Below are positions 1 through 8,972 of a stretch of 64,000 nucleotides of DNA, piece after piece. How positions within the stretch are numbered: the stretch's first letter is position 1; each line of letters begins with the position of its first letter. The position numbers were made by a program, and so were the translations under genes. The notes beneath the pieces were generated by a model, which saw only the letters and a list, made by a program, of their open reading frames with translations, was not told the origin of the DNA and did not search any database. The DNA is taken from NCBI GenBank assembly GCA_937921505.1, contig CAKZUB010000006.1, forward strand, positions 32,892-96,891, read 5' to 3'. This DNA comes from an uncultured Clostridia bacterium (lineage in GTDB: Bacteria > Bacillota > Clostridia > Lachnospirales > Cellulosilyticaceae).

Positions 1-1719
1 CTTTACTGCGGATTGTGTTTCATTTTTTAAGTTACTAATGACTTTGGAAATTTCTTTTGTAAACTGATCTGATTGCTCTGCGAGTTTTCTAATTTCATCT
101 GCTACAACTGAAAATCCTCTGCCTGCTTCTCCAGCTCTTGCTGCCTCAATGGCTGCATTTAATGCGAGTAAGTTGGTTTGATCTGCTATATTTTGTATCA
201 TACTACTTGCATTGCTAATTTTTTCTGCACTTTGATGCGTATTGGCAATAACCCTATGTATCTCTTGTGCGGCTTGATTACTTATTTGAGTTTTTTCAAC
301 TAATTGCTGTATGTTTTGGATACCTTCTTCTTTTAAAGAACTTACTCTATCTGTAGAACTATTAAGTTGTTTTACTTTTTGTTGATCACTTTCAATCAAT
401 ACGCCTAACTCATTGATGGTTCTAGCTGCCTCTTCCATATTTTTTGCTTGTTCATTTGCACCATTTACAATTTCTTCTATCGTCTTACCGATTTCATCTG
501 CTGCAACTGATGCTTGATCACTTGTTGCTGTTAATTCTTCTGCTGAGGATGCAACCTGTTGTGCTGTATAAGATACTTGTCTTATAAAATCTTTGAGGTT
601 GTTTATAATGGTTTGAAATGCATCTGCTAATAAGCCCATTTCATTTTTGCTTTTAAGAAATGAATCTGGTACATCTGTTGTAATATCTAGCTGTGCAATC
701 TTTTGAGCAAATTTCGCTGCTGCTACAATAGGTTTTGAAATCTTCCCTGCAATCAGTAATATAATCCCCGTAGCTATTAAAATACCTATTATAATAATTA
801 TTATGCTAAACGTTAACTGCTCTTTAAGAGGGGCTCTTATTAATTCTAAGTCATAAGTGATTTCTACTATCTTACTTGTATCTGAGGCATAATCTGGACT
901 TTTTAAATCAACATATATATATTTTGTAAGTGTATTTTTTTCCTTTATCTCATAAGTACTCTTTGTCTGTGATATTTCTTCTATAATTGAAAGTAGCTCT
1001 TCATCAGGCTTAAAGTCTGCATCTCCATATAACTCTCCTGTAATAACTGTAAATAAGCGAATAGATTTTAGTGCTGGATTATCTTGTGCTAAATTTTGCT
1101 GAAGACTTAAATAATCCATATTCCCAATATTATCTTTAAATTGATCTGTAGATAATCCTAATTCTAGTAAGTATTTATGATCCGGTGTAGGCATATAGGA
1201 ATATTTTCTTAGCGTAGAATCATTTACAGAGCTTGCAATTTTATCTGAAGAGTACTCAGTGCCTTCTCGTAAGCCTGTGAGAAAACTGTAAAACCCTTCC
1301 CATTGTTTAAAATCAAGTCCCTGATCTTTCTCAAATGTTGTGTATTCAACAATCCCGTCATCACTAATAATATAAATATCCATCTCTCCACCTAGTTGAC
1401 TCTTAAGCATTTCTAAGTTCATATTTGCTGGATTTTTACCACTCGCATGATAGGCATCAATTAAAACATCAAATCCGTCTTTCATTTTGTTATCAAAAGA
1501 TCTTCCTAACATATTATAAGCTTCATCTACTATTGTTATGGTTTGTGATATATTTTCCTCAATTTGAGATTGAACCAAAAGAAAACTTTTTTGAAGATTG
1601 TTCTGTGATACTTGAAAATTGGTAACCCCTAGTATAATTAAGATAGGGATAAAAACTGAAATCAATAATAACGTTAGTTTGTATTTCATGGGTTTATAAT
1701 TTTTAGATTTACGATTCAT
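1..1719 (-). CDS. Methyl-accepting chemotaxis protein (C-terminus beyond window)
   Basis: Membrane chemoreceptor that senses an external signal and controls the CheA kinase. The 573 residues present show an N-terminal membrane segment (about residues 12-32), an extracytoplasmic sensor region of about 270 residues, a second very hydrophobic Ile-rich membrane segment (about 300-322), a HAMP-like linker, and most of the signalling domain with the hallmark [16 protein letters not shown] hairpin-tip sequence. The reading frame is open to the left edge, so the end of the protein is missing. The ATG start at 1717-1719 follows GAGGAGCG. The ligand cannot be told from sequence. It is transcribed on its own; the gene to its right ends at 1884. 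Confidence 0.93.
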   Translation of the reverse strand, partial: MNRKSKNYKPMKYKLTLLLISVFIPILIILGVTNFQVSQNNLQKSFLLVQSQIEENISQTITIVDEAYNMLGRSFDNKMKDGFDVLIDAYHASGKNPANMNLEMLKSQLGGEMDIYIISDDGIVEYTTFEKDQGLDFKQWEGFYSFLTGLREGTEYSSDKIASSVNDSTLRKYSYMPTPDHKYLLELGLSTDQFKDNIGNMDYLSLQQNLAQDNPALKSIRLFTVITGELYGDADFKPDEELLSIIEEISQTKSTYEIKEKNTLTKYIYVDLKSPDYASDTSKIVEITYDLELIRAPLKEQLTFSIIIIIIGILIATGIILLIAGKISKPIVAAAKFAQKIAQLDITTDVPDSFLKSKNEMGLLADAFQTIINNLKDFIRQVSYTAQQVASSAEELTATSDQASVAADEIGKTIEEIVNGANEQAKNMEEAARTINELGVLIESDQQKVKQLNSSTDRVSSLKEEGIQNIQQLVEKTQISNQAAQEIHRVIANTHQSAEKISNASSMIQNIADQTNLLALNAAIEAARAGEAGRGFSVVADEIRKLAEQSDQFTKEISKVISNLKNETQSAVK

Positions 1720-1883
1720 AACCTTTACGCTCCTCATTATATAGCTAACCATTGCATTAGCAATTTATTTATATTTATACAACTCTAATTAAGCTCTAAT
1801 ATACGCTATCATTTATTTATGAACTCAGATATTCACTAATAAATCTAACTTATACTTAGAGCTCTTTTAACTAAAAAAATGAA

Positions 1884-2615
1884 TTATATTAAACTTCCTC
1901 CACATACTCCTATGGCTTCTCCTGTTACAAATGAGCTTTCTTCACTTGCTAAGTAAACAGCTACATTGGCCATATCTTCTATCGTTCCAATTCTTTTGAG
2001 TGGGTACATCTGTGCCATACCTGCTCTAAATGCATCAGGATCTTCTGCGCTTTCAATTCTACTTTTAATCATAGGCGTTTCTACAAGCCCTGGGTGAAAA
2101 CAGTTAGCTCTCACATAAGGTGCGTACTCAGCTGCAATACATTTTGTAAGCATAATAACTGCCGCTTTACTTGGACAGTATGCAATGCGCTCTGGTATAG
2201 GTCTTACCCCGAGGTCTGAAGCAATGTTTACAATGGATGGATTTTTTTGCTTTTTTAGTTCTCCAATAGCAGCTTTGCACATATGGAAAACGCCATTAAC
2301 ATTAATATTAAACTGTCTTGTAAATTCCTCTGTTGTTGTATTTTCAAGTGAACCAACACCTGTTACCCCAGCACAGTTAACTAAAACATCTATTTTCCCG
2401 AAGACTTTTACTGCTTCTTCTACAACTTTTAAAGCATCCTTATAGTTTGTGAGGTTTGCTTGTACATACACAGCATTCTCATCTTGAAAGCCAAGTTTTT
2501 CTTCTATACCGCACCCTACTACTTTTGCCCCTTCTTTAATGAATCTTTGTGCGATACCTTCTCCTATTCCTGAGCTTGCACCAGTTATAATAGCTACTTT
2601 ATTTTCTAAACGCAT
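1884..2615 (-). CDS. SDR-family NAD(P)-dependent dehydrogenase (FabG-like)
   Basis: Classical short-chain dehydrogenase/reductase of 243 residues, the usual length. It has the TGASSGIG nucleotide-binding motif at residues 11-18, NCAG at about 80-83, the catalytic Ser133, and YCPSK with Tyr146 and Lys150. It probably oxidises or reduces an alcohol or ketone with NAD(P)H in the cytoplasm; the substrate is unknown. AGGAGATG precedes the ATG. It reads in the same direction as the permease, reductase and small barrel protein to its right, but a terminator hairpin (2907-2941) separates it from the permease, so co-transcription is uncertain. It may act in the same catabolic pathway. Confidence 0.9.
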   Translation of the reverse strand: MRLENKVAIITGASSGIGEGIAQRFIKEGAKVVGCGIEEKLGFQDENAVYVQANLTNYKDALKVVEEAVKVFGKIDVLVNCAGVTGVGSLENTTTEEFTRQFNINVNGVFHMCKAAIGELKKQKNPSIVNIASDLGVRPIPERIAYCPSKAAVIMLTKCIAAEYAPYVRANCFHPGLVETPMIKSRIESAEDPDAFRAGMAQMYPLKRIGTIEDMANVAVYLASEESSFVTGEAIGVCGGSLI

Positions 2616-2678
2616 CTTTTCATCTCCTATTTCTTTAATCTATTTATCTTTTCTTATTAAACGCTTTAATGATTATAT

Positions 2679-2858
2679 TTAATTTACTTCTTTCATTTGT
2701 TTTGCTAAATTTATAATTTCTTGTGCTACATCTGCTCTTGTTACTAAGGAATCTTCATCTGAATGAGGCATTACCACAACGCCTAAACAATATAATTTTA
2801 ATGGGTTTGTCCCCCTACTCATTATAGTTACGTTCTCTTTTTTATATTTTGAACTCAT
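2679..2858 (-). CDS. Small ORF, 59 aa, possibly a gene remnant
   Basis: Unrecognised. The frame opens at an ATG at 2856-2858, with a second in-frame ATG at 2820-2822, and ends at 2679. The C-terminal 45 residues look like ordinary folded protein (CLGVVVMPHSDEDSL, then a charged helix with ADVAQEIINLAKQMK), which suggests the tail of a larger enzyme. No convincing ribosome site precedes either ATG, and in-frame stops lie just upstream. It lies between the permease terminator and the SDR gene. It could be a real small protein, but a C-terminal relic left by deletion of a longer gene seems more likely. Confidence 0.35.
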   Translation of the reverse strand: MSSKYKKENVTIMSRGTNPLKLYCLGVVVMPHSDEDSLVTRADVAQEIINLAKQMKEVN

Positions 2859-2905
2859 TTATTGTTATTATTTTATGTCATATCTTCTTATGCTTTATAA
2901 AAGAA

Positions 2906-2942
2906 AAGCTGTAAATAGTCTTACTAAGACTTTTACAGCTTA
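2906..2942 (-). terminator. Terminator of the permease gene
   Basis: Inverted repeat AAGCTGTAAA-TAGTC against GAC-TTTTACAGCTT, followed on the minus strand by TTTTCTTTTA. It starts 15 bases past the permease stop codon. Confidence 0.75.
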
Positions 2943-2956
2943 TTTAATTTTACTTA

Positions 2957-4462
2957 TTATTCTATAATTTCTTTATTATTATCTACTTTTAAGAAGTGAA
3001 GTACTAAGAAAAAGGCTGCAAGCCCAAGGTATAAATAGGTAAATGTTGGATTTGCAAATATTCTTATATCTTTTGAATTGATAATACCAATAAAAGCTAA
3101 TGCTGCCCCTATTAAAGCGGTAAAGGAAGCATTTTTCCAGTTATTATCAATTGTAAAACAAATCACTGCTGCCCAAATCATACCGGTAAAAGCTGCACCT
3201 TGACTCACTACGAGATACCCTGATGCAACACCTTGTTGCGCCAACATTTCTACTGTCCATTCTGGCATAAGTCCCGCTGCTGCTGTTACTTTGCCCCACA
3301 CTATTTCAATGATAGGTACTGCCATACCTAGTGCTGTTGCAATTAAGTATTTTGTTCCTGCAACTTCAAACGCTTGCGCTGTACTTGCTAGAGCTATGAA
3401 TATAAGCATTGGTAATGTACTTTCAACTGGTATTGCTGAGGTTGCAATAGCAACTAAACCTGTTGTACAAAGAATAAAATAAAGAGCTCCTACACCAATC
3501 ATGTAACTTGTTCCTGCTTTTATTTTCTTCCAGCCAACATGACCCCAATAAACACCCATTGGAAATGGATTTCCAAATAATCCTGAGATCATAGAAATAA
3601 CAGAAGTCATAATGATGATACGTTTACCATTATAAGCATCTCCACCAAGAGTTGCTTGTTCAATTCCTTGAATAGCTGAGATAACCTCACCAAAAGAAAA
3701 TACAATAATAATTGGCATAAAATTAGCAAGGGTATAATTTAATGCATTTGCATTGAAGAAGGCGAAAACTGGTATTGGAATATTAAAACCAATATTTGAA
3801 AATGAATCTGTAACTGCATTTACATCCATAACACCAGTAACCCATGCTACAATAGTACCAGTACCAATTGCAATAATTGCTACTGGTAACTTAAGCTTAA
3901 AGTTACCTGCATAAAGTATCAGTATTAAAAATAAAGAAACAAAACCAACTACTGGTTTAGAAAATAGTTCTCCGATCGGTGATAAAAACAACCAAGCTAG
4001 AGCTCCCCCTGCAAGTGATCCAAATAAAGCGCCTTTAGGTATAACTTTTAACAAGATAGGTGCAATATAAGCTCCTGCTATAAAAACAATCCCCCCAATA
4101 AGTTGTGCCCATAGTCCCACGTGCCATGCCAGTGTGGCATCTTTGGTTACCCAATATGTCGGACCCATAATTGCAAATAACCAAATAAAGAATCTCCCTG
4201 CAACAAGTCCTCCTGGAAGAGCTACTGTATCTGGATCATTTTTTGCTTTTGCAAGATTATACCCTTCCCACCATAAGTACAGTCCATAAAGCAATACGGC
4301 TAAACCAATACCAGGCATAATTCTTCTAAATACAGTTTCATTAGATATTCCTAAAACTCCAATCATAATACCAACGCCTGCAATTACTTTTGTAAACCCA
4401 TCAAAAAATACACCTACCGTTGCATCTACATCTGCCTTTTTAAAAAATGGAATGTTGGTCAT
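2957..4462 (-). CDS. NCS2/uracil-xanthine-permease-like membrane transporter
   Basis: Polytopic membrane protein of 501 residues with about 12 or more hydrophobic segments. The overall look is that of the nucleobase-ascorbate (NCS2/SLC26-like) fold: alternating long helices with Gly/Pro-rich stretches such as LFGSLAGGALAW and SFGEVISAIQGIEQA, and a conserved FGNPFPMGVYWG segment after a central helix. It probably imports a nucleobase-like or small anionic substrate by ion coupling, but the substrate is not readable. GGGGGAT precedes the ATG. It follows the RibD-C-like reductase gene after a 135-bp gap that can fold into a 64-nt structured leader. Its neighbours suggest it imports or exports a substrate or product of that pathway. 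Confidence 0.7.
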   Translation of the reverse strand: MTNIPFFKKADVDATVGVFFDGFTKVIAGVGIMIGVLGISNETVFRRIMPGIGLAVLLYGLYLWWEGYNLAKAKNDPDTVALPGGLVAGRFFIWLFAIMGPTYWVTKDATLAWHVGLWAQLIGGIVFIAGAYIAPILLKVIPKGALFGSLAGGALAWLFLSPIGELFSKPVVGFVSLFLILILYAGNFKLKLPVAIIAIGTGTIVAWVTGVMDVNAVTDSFSNIGFNIPIPVFAFFNANALNYTLANFMPIIIVFSFGEVISAIQGIEQATLGGDAYNGKRIIIMTSVISMISGLFGNPFPMGVYWGHVGWKKIKAGTSYMIGVGALYFILCTTGLVAIATSAIPVESTLPMLIFIALASTAQAFEVAGTKYLIATALGMAVPIIEIVWGKVTAAAGLMPEWTVEMLAQQGVASGYLVVSQGAAFTGMIWAAVICFTIDNNWKNASFTALIGAALAFIGIINSKDIRIFANPTFTYLYLGLAAFFLVLHFLKVDNNKEIIE

Positions 4463-4495
4463 TTTATATCCCCCTTATTTTAATGTGTATAATGT

Positions 4496-4559
4496 ATTGC
4501 ATAACTCCAAGATCTCCGCGTGGCTTATTACTCTATTTATAATTTTAGAGCTATGCAAT
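4496..4559 (-). promoter_or_regulatory. Candidate structured leader before the permease gene
   Basis: In the minus-strand RNA, ATTGCATAGCTC pairs with GAGTTATGCAAT to give a 12-bp closing helix with one G-U pair. It encloses 40 nt containing a small CTCT/AGAG hairpin and a GC-rich single-stranded stretch. The structure ends about 33 nt before the permease start and has no U-run, so it does not look like a simple terminator. It does not match a riboswitch consensus I know. It could be an RNA switch or a processing/stability element. Confidence 0.4.
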
Positions 4560-4597
4560 GACTTATTAACTTGTATGACTGCTAGTCATCTTACTTT

Positions 4598-5587
4598 TTA
4601 ATAAATTGATCCTAAGTATCCTTTTGGTTTTACATCATAAAAGAATTTATGTCTAAAGTAAAAGAAACTTGGACTGTGACTATGGATAGAAAGCATTTCA
4701 GAATGTGGGTGATCTATAGATGTATAAGGTGCCATGCCATTTCCAAGACCAACTGCTGTTCCACCGATATAAACACAAGAATAGTTTAGTGTCATTTCAT
4801 CTAATAAGCCTTCACCTAAAAGAGCATGGCAATACGATGGTGCTTCAACAATTGCTGTATTAATGCCCATTAATTTTAAGAGGCGAAGCACAAGATGAGA
4901 ATCCGTTTGACTGCCTTCTCCTGTAATGATAACTGGAATTTTTTTGTATTTGTTTTCTTCAAATTCTCTTTGAACTTTTTCTGGGTCTATTTCAGACTCA
5001 TGTTTGTAAGGACCTACTACGTAATAGTCTTGAAGAATACCTTTTATAAGTACTTCTAGACCATTTGGAGAGGTATTAAACATAACGGGTTGATTTTGAA
5101 TTAAAGTATCCCCAAAAGGAATATCTGTCCCATCTAAAGAACAAATAATAACCCAAGGCGCTTTTGGTTTTCCCGCTTTAACTCTTGCTTCTTCTAATTT
5201 TTCATCAAAGATACAAACCAATCCATCTGATTCTTTTTGCATTGTGCCAGCTCCTGCAAAACATGCATCTGCGCTTGCTCTCATTAAATTTAAAATCCAA
5301 AAATCTGCTGTTGCGCCATCTGGATCTAAGCCATTGCCTTGTGCAATAACTGGTCCTGCTGGATTATCTAAATAAGCTATTTTTCCATCTATCGATGTTA
5401 CAAAAGAAGCCATTGTATAAGTTCTGTCTTTAGGGAACTCTGGGAATTTGATTTCGCCAAATACACCGATACTTTCTTCTGTTTGAACACCGACATTTGG
5501 AAATATTTTAACGCTCTCGTTTTCAAAGATTTTAGTTAGCTTTATCGCTTCATAGTCATAAGGTATTTTTGGAAATTCTGTTACCAT
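4598..5587 (-). CDS. RibD C-terminal / dihydrofolate-reductase-like reductase
   Basis: A 329-residue cytoplasmic protein with the RibD-C (DHFR-like) fold: TMASFVTSIDGKIAYLDNP near residue 60 is the typical first strand and loop, DFWILNLMRASADACFAGAGT is the NADPH-site helix and loop, and VIITGEGSQ plus IVEAPSYCHALLGEGLLDE form the second dinucleotide-binding portion. Family members reduce pterin-, pyrimidine- or flavin-related compounds with NADPH. There is no deaminase domain, so it is not a full RibD, and it carries about 45 extra residues at the N-terminus. It starts 14 bp after the small barrel gene with a GAGGAGG site, so the two are co-transcribed. The natural substrate is unknown. Confidence 0.82.
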   Translation of the reverse strand: MVTEFPKIPYDYEAIKLTKIFENESVKIFPNVGVQTEESIGVFGEIKFPEFPKDRTYTMASFVTSIDGKIAYLDNPAGPVIAQGNGLDPDGATADFWILNLMRASADACFAGAGTMQKESDGLVCIFDEKLEEARVKAGKPKAPWVIICSLDGTDIPFGDTLIQNQPVMFNTSPNGLEVLIKGILQDYYVVGPYKHESEIDPEKVQREFEENKYKKIPVIITGEGSQTDSHLVLRLLKLMGINTAIVEAPSYCHALLGEGLLDEMTLNYSCVYIGGTAVGLGNGMAPYTSIDHPHSEMLSIHSHSPSFFYFRHKFFYDVKPKGYLGSIY

Positions 5588-5601
5588 ACTTTTTTCCTCC
5601 T

Positions 5602-5946
5602 CTATTTGTATTCTGTTACTTTATAATAAACATTTTGTTCACATAGAGGTATCATTTCAAAAGTACCCTCACCCATAGCTTCTGTAAACTTTCTGTCTGT
5701 TTCAATTAACTCATTGTGGTCAATTGCTTTCCATAACGCCATATCGCTCCAGTAAATAATTGTTTGTACTTGTCCTGGATTTTTTTCACTTACCCAAACT
5801 TCTTTGCTTACATACCCTGGATATTTTGCAAGTTGTAGCGTCCATATTTCATGATCAAGCTGAATAAATTTTTCTACGAGCTCCGGTTTTACTTTAAATA
5901 ATAAATCTTCCACTGCATAAGGTTTTTCAAATTTTGTTAGTTCCAT
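5602..5946 (-). CDS. Small dimeric alpha/beta-barrel protein (TIGR03792-like)
   Basis: A 114-residue protein with the ferredoxin-like pattern of the antibiotic-monooxygenase/EthD/Dabb group: a beta-strand FKVKPELVEKF, a helix, GYVSKEVWVSEKNPGQVQTIIYW, then a second helix and strand. The WxSDMALWKAID segment recalls the TIGR03792 family. Such proteins form dimeric barrels that act as cofactor-free oxygenases, isomerases or lyases, or merely bind ligands. It is the first gene of the operon with the reductase, behind GGGAGG and downstream of a LacI-type operator at 6096-6109. Its role is inferred only from that company. Confidence 0.7.
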   Translation of the reverse strand: MELTKFEKPYAVEDLLFKVKPELVEKFIQLDHEIWTLQLAKYPGYVSKEVWVSEKNPGQVQTIIYWSDMALWKAIDHNELIETDRKFTEAMGEGTFEMIPLCEQNVYYKVTEYK

Positions 5947-5983
5947 TTTTTGTTTCCTCCCTTAAATTTTAAATATTTTTTTT

Positions 5984-5999
5984 GTAGCCTTAAGGCTAC
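5984..5999. repeat. 16-bp perfect palindrome in the leader of the reductase operon
   Basis: GTAGCCTTAAGGCTAC is fully self-complementary and lies 38 bp before the start of the small barrel gene, between it and the LacI operator. In the minus-strand RNA it would form a 6-bp hairpin followed by eight A residues, so it is not a terminator for that strand. It may be a second operator or an mRNA 5' stabiliser. Confidence 0.5.
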
Positions 6000-6095
6000 T
6001 TTATGAAACTCCCCAGTAAAATTTAAAATTGTTACCGGTGAAGTTACAATCTTTTTTAGATAAAACAACATATCATATACTATCTCTCTATTTTG

Positions 6096-6109
6096 TGTTC
6101 GCGCGAACA
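6096..6109. promoter_or_regulatory. LacI-family operator, reductase operon
   Basis: TGTTCGCGCGAACA is a perfect 14-bp palindrome with a central CG step, the form bound by LacI/GalR-family repressors. It lies between the LacI gene (ending 6142) and the start of the reductase operon. The half-sites match the operator at 10311-10326 before the ABC operon. A TATGAT that could be the -10 lies about 20 bp downstream on the minus strand, so the operator would cover the -35 region. Confidence 0.78.
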
Positions 6110-6121
6110 TATCTATGTAAA

Positions 6122-6144
6122 TAAAACACCTTTAAAGTGTTTTA
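6122..6144 (-). terminator. Terminator overlapping the LacI stop codon
   Basis: TAAAACAC pairs with GTGTTTTA around a 7-nt loop; the stop codon of the LacI gene is inside the stem. On the minus strand it is followed by TTTACAT, so termination may be partial. Confidence 0.55.
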
Positions 6145-7194
6145 TTGCTCTGTCATAATTGTAAAATATTGCTCTACATCTAAGTTAGTTTCTGTAACAA
6201 TATCATACCCTACATAAGTATTAACTTGCTTGGGCGCTTGACCTTTTAGAAGATAAATACACATATACTTCCCGACTAGATACCCTTGGAAGTAGGGTCT
6301 TGGATGCAAAGTGGCTTCAATAATCCCCTTGGAAATATACGTTTTAATATCCTCATTTAAGTCATTACCAACTACACTTATGTCTTGGTGGCTTGTTTCT
6401 TTGATAGCATTAGCAATATGAATAACATCTGTATTAGAATAAATCCCTTTAATACTGTTGTGTGTTTTTAAAGTATCTTTTGTCGCCTGATAAGACTCTT
6501 CTAATGAATGAATGTAGTGTGTTTCTATAATTTTAATATCTTTAAAGTTATTCATTTTATCTATAAATCCAGCATAACGACTTGCTAAAGACGGGTACTC
6601 ATTAAAAGCATTAACTACAAGGATATCTCCTTGTTTTCCCATTAATTTAGCCAACATATCTGCTGCAATCCTGCCACCTTCATAGTGATCATTTCCCACA
6701 TAAAACAAACATTTCTTATCTTGTAATTCTAGACTTAGCGCTGCAATTGGAAGATCTTTCTTTGCCCATTTCTCTAATACTTCGTTGATTTCATCTACTA
6801 ACATAGGAGCAATAATCATAGCATCTACAGTTTTAGTCTGTAGTGTTTCTGAAATAGCTTCTACTTGTTTCATTGGATCAGTTGGACTATTCCTTTTAAT
6901 ATGCAGTTTAATACCATAATGTGCAAATTCTCTTTCTGCTGCCCCAATACCTTCTGCTAAATGTTCCGCAAAAGTATTATCATACGATACAAGAAAACAA
7001 TAAACATGCCATTCTCTACGCATAGCAAGTGTTCTTGCAATAGTATTAACTTTATACCCCATCTCTTCAGATGTTTTAATAATAGTTGCTTTGAGTTCGG
7101 ATTCCACATAACCTGTATCATTCAATGCTCTTGCAACTGTTGTTCTGGAAATATTTAAGGCTTTAGCCACATCTGCTTGAGTTACTTTTTCCAT
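6142..7194 (-). CDS. LacI-family transcriptional regulator
   Basis: A 350-residue repressor. The N-terminal helix-turn-helix VTQADVAKALNISRTTVARALN (residues 4-25) is followed by the hinge helix and a periplasmic-binding-protein-like sensor domain with VDAMIIAPM, GRIAADML and VVGNDLNED. It is the last gene of the ABC operon, 34 bp after the MalG-like permease. It probably binds the palindromes at 10311-10326 and 6096-6109, repressing both its own ABC operon and the reductase operon until a ligand, probably the transported compound, is bound. The sensor domain resembles ribose-type binding proteins, so the effector may be a free sugar or small polar molecule. Confidence 0.93.
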   Translation of the reverse strand: MEKVTQADVAKALNISRTTVARALNDTGYVESELKATIIKTSEEMGYKVNTIARTLAMRREWHVYCFLVSYDNTFAEHLAEGIGAAEREFAHYGIKLHIKRNSPTDPMKQVEAISETLQTKTVDAMIIAPMLVDEINEVLEKWAKKDLPIAALSLELQDKKCLFYVGNDHYEGGRIAADMLAKLMGKQGDILVVNAFNEYPSLASRYAGFIDKMNNFKDIKIIETHYIHSLEESYQATKDTLKTHNSIKGIYSNTDVIHIANAIKETSHQDISVVGNDLNEDIKTYISKGIIEATLHPRPYFQGYLVGKYMCIYLLKGQAPKQVNTYVGYDIVTETNLDVEQYFTIMTEQ

Positions 7195-7227
7195 TGCATG
7201 ATCCTACTTTCTGTCGTTATATTTCAA

Positions 7228-8055
7228 TTACTTAACAGCACCACCTACGATACCCTTTATCACATACTTTTGCATTAAACTATATAAGATAATCATAGGG
7301 ATCGAAGCCATAAAAATAGCGGTAATGCCATAGTGCCACTGGCTCATATACTTCCCAAAGAAGGTTGCTGTTGTACCAAGTGGAATAGTTTTATTGCTAT
7401 CAGATTGAAGCACTATAAGTGGTAAAAGATAATCATTCCATACCCACAAAGTCTCTAATATCACAAGTGTACTGGTAATTGGGGCAAGTAAAGGGAAAAT
7501 AATTTTGAAAAAAACAGTTAAGGAACCTGCTCCATCCATAATCGCTGCTTCTTCTATCGCATACGGTATAGCTTTTACAGCGCCATGATATAAAAATATA
7601 CCCATCGGCGTTCCAAGCCCAATATAGACGAGTATAATCCCGTAAATACTATCTATTAAACTCATGTTTTTCATGATTTTAACAAGTGGAATCATTACTG
7701 CTTGAAAAGGGATAATTAATGTCATTATAAAATAGAGTACCAAAATATAACCTATTTTCCCCTTCATTCTTGAAATCCTATATCCTGCCATTGCACCAAA
7801 AACAACAATGCCTATAACCGATACAGCCGTAATAACAATACTATTTCTTAAAAGTGTTCCAAAATCTGATAGCCCCCAAACATGGGCATAATTACTTAAA
7901 ATCCATGTTTCTGGAAGTTTTGAAGTATTTAAAATAACTTCTTTTAAAGGCTTAAAAGTATTAATCACCATAAAATAAATAGGTGTAAAAAATAACAAAG
8001 TCACAATTCCCATGATAAATACAATAATATTTCCTAATAGTTTATTCTTAATCAT
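7228..8055 (-). CDS. Carbohydrate ABC transporter permease (MalG-like)
   Basis: A 275-residue inner-membrane permease with six predicted helices. The EAA loop EEAAIMDGAGSLTVFFKIIFPLLAP, which contacts the ATPase, is clear. The short C-terminus ending GIVGGAVK is typical of MalG/UgpE-type CUT1 permeases. The start codon overlaps the stop of the MalF-like gene by 4 bp (ATGA), so the two are translationally coupled. No ATP-binding gene is present in this operon, so a shared ATPase encoded elsewhere is presumably used. Confidence 0.93.
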   Translation of the reverse strand: MIKNKLLGNIIVFIMGIVTLLFFTPIYFMVINTFKPLKEVILNTSKLPETWILSNYAHVWGLSDFGTLLRNSIVITAVSVIGIVVFGAMAGYRISRMKGKIGYILVLYFIMTLIIPFQAVMIPLVKIMKNMSLIDSIYGIILVYIGLGTPMGIFLYHGAVKAIPYAIEEAAIMDGAGSLTVFFKIIFPLLAPITSTLVILETLWVWNDYLLPLIVLQSDSNKTIPLGTTATFFGKYMSQWHYGITAIFMASIPMIILYSLMQKYVIKGIVGGAVK

Positions 8056-8948
8056 ACTTCAACCTCCCTATTTGAGGAAAATTTCAGCTGCACGATAGTA
8101 ATTGCGATAATTAGTATGGATAGTAAAACTGCCTTTGCACATGCAAAATTAGGATGATTAAAGACATAAGCTTCTCTATAAATATTAAGCATTGCAACTT
8201 CTGATGCTCTTCCTGGACCTCCTCCTGTTAAGGGGTATACAGTATCAAATACTTTTAAAGACCCACTCACTGTTAAAAACACGCCTACAAGAACTGTTGG
8301 TAACATAAGAGGTAGTTTAATCTTAAAGAAACATTGAACTTTAGATGCGCCATCAATAAGTGAAGCTTCTACAACTGATAAATCAAAGGAAAGGAGTGCT
8401 GCAATATAAATAATCATAACATACCCAATACCTTGCCATAACGTTACAATAATGACTGCATAAATAACTAACCTCGCATCTCCTAGCCAATCGTTATTAA
8501 AAAACTCAACGCCTGTTGTTTTATAAATATTCATAAAAATTTGTGAAAACATAAATTTCCAAATAAACCCCGATATAACCATACTGATCACATTCGGTAA
8601 AAATATCACTGTTCTAAAGAAGCTGTTAATCTTTTTATCGGTTGTAAGTGCTATAGCAAATAGCATAGCTAAGAAATTAGTTAACAAAACGCTAAACATT
8701 GCAATATAGATGGTAATTTGCATAGCATTTAAAAAACCTTCATCGTTTGTAAAAATCCCTATATAATTCGAAAGTCCAACAAAATTTACTTGCTCACTTA
8801 CGCCATTCCAGTCAGTGAGTGAATAGTATACCCCTTGGATTAAGGGAATTGTAAAAAACAAAGAATATAGTAGAAATGAAGGTCCTAGAAAAAGCAATAT
8901 ATCCCAAATATGCTTTCTATTTTCTTTAGATAAAAGTTTACTTTTCAT
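8052..8948 (-). CDS. Sugar ABC transporter permease (MalF-like)
   Basis: A 298-residue CUT1-family permease with a short cytoplasmic N-terminus and six membrane helices. The EAA loop is VEASLIDGASKVQCFFKIKLP, and FDTVYPLTGGGPG is the conserved segment before the last helix. It forms the heterodimeric channel with the MalG-like protein encoded next. GGAGG lies 4-5 nt before the ATG, 24 bp after the binding-protein gene, with no stem-loop between them, unlike the other three ABC operons here. Confidence 0.93.
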   Translation of the reverse strand: MKSKLLSKENRKHIWDILLFLGPSFLLYSLFFTIPLIQGVYYSLTDWNGVSEQVNFVGLSNYIGIFTNDEGFLNAMQITIYIAMFSVLLTNFLAMLFAIALTTDKKINSFFRTVIFLPNVISMVISGFIWKFMFSQIFMNIYKTTGVEFFNNDWLGDARLVIYAVIIVTLWQGIGYVMIIYIAALLSFDLSVVEASLIDGASKVQCFFKIKLPLMLPTVLVGVFLTVSGSLKVFDTVYPLTGGGPGRASEVAMLNIYREAYVFNHPNFACAKAVLLSILIIAITIVQLKFSSNREVEV

Positions 8949-8972
8949 TTTTCCTCCAAGAGATTATTATCC

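Larger units (their letters stand above)
2616..2956. other. 341-bp gap: small ORF and terminator
   Basis: This gap holds a 59-codon minus-strand reading frame (2679-2858) and the terminator of the permease gene (2907-2941), both listed separately. Nothing else is recognisable. Confidence 0.6.

Noticed and set aside
1741..1760. TTGCTA/TATAAT pair as a promoter for the chemoreceptor gene
   Set aside because: Transcription from it would start at or within the ribosome site, so it is unlikely to be the working promoter.
5984..5999. The 16-bp palindrome as a terminator
   Set aside because: On the strand of the operon it is followed by A residues, not U residues, so it cannot be an intrinsic terminator there.
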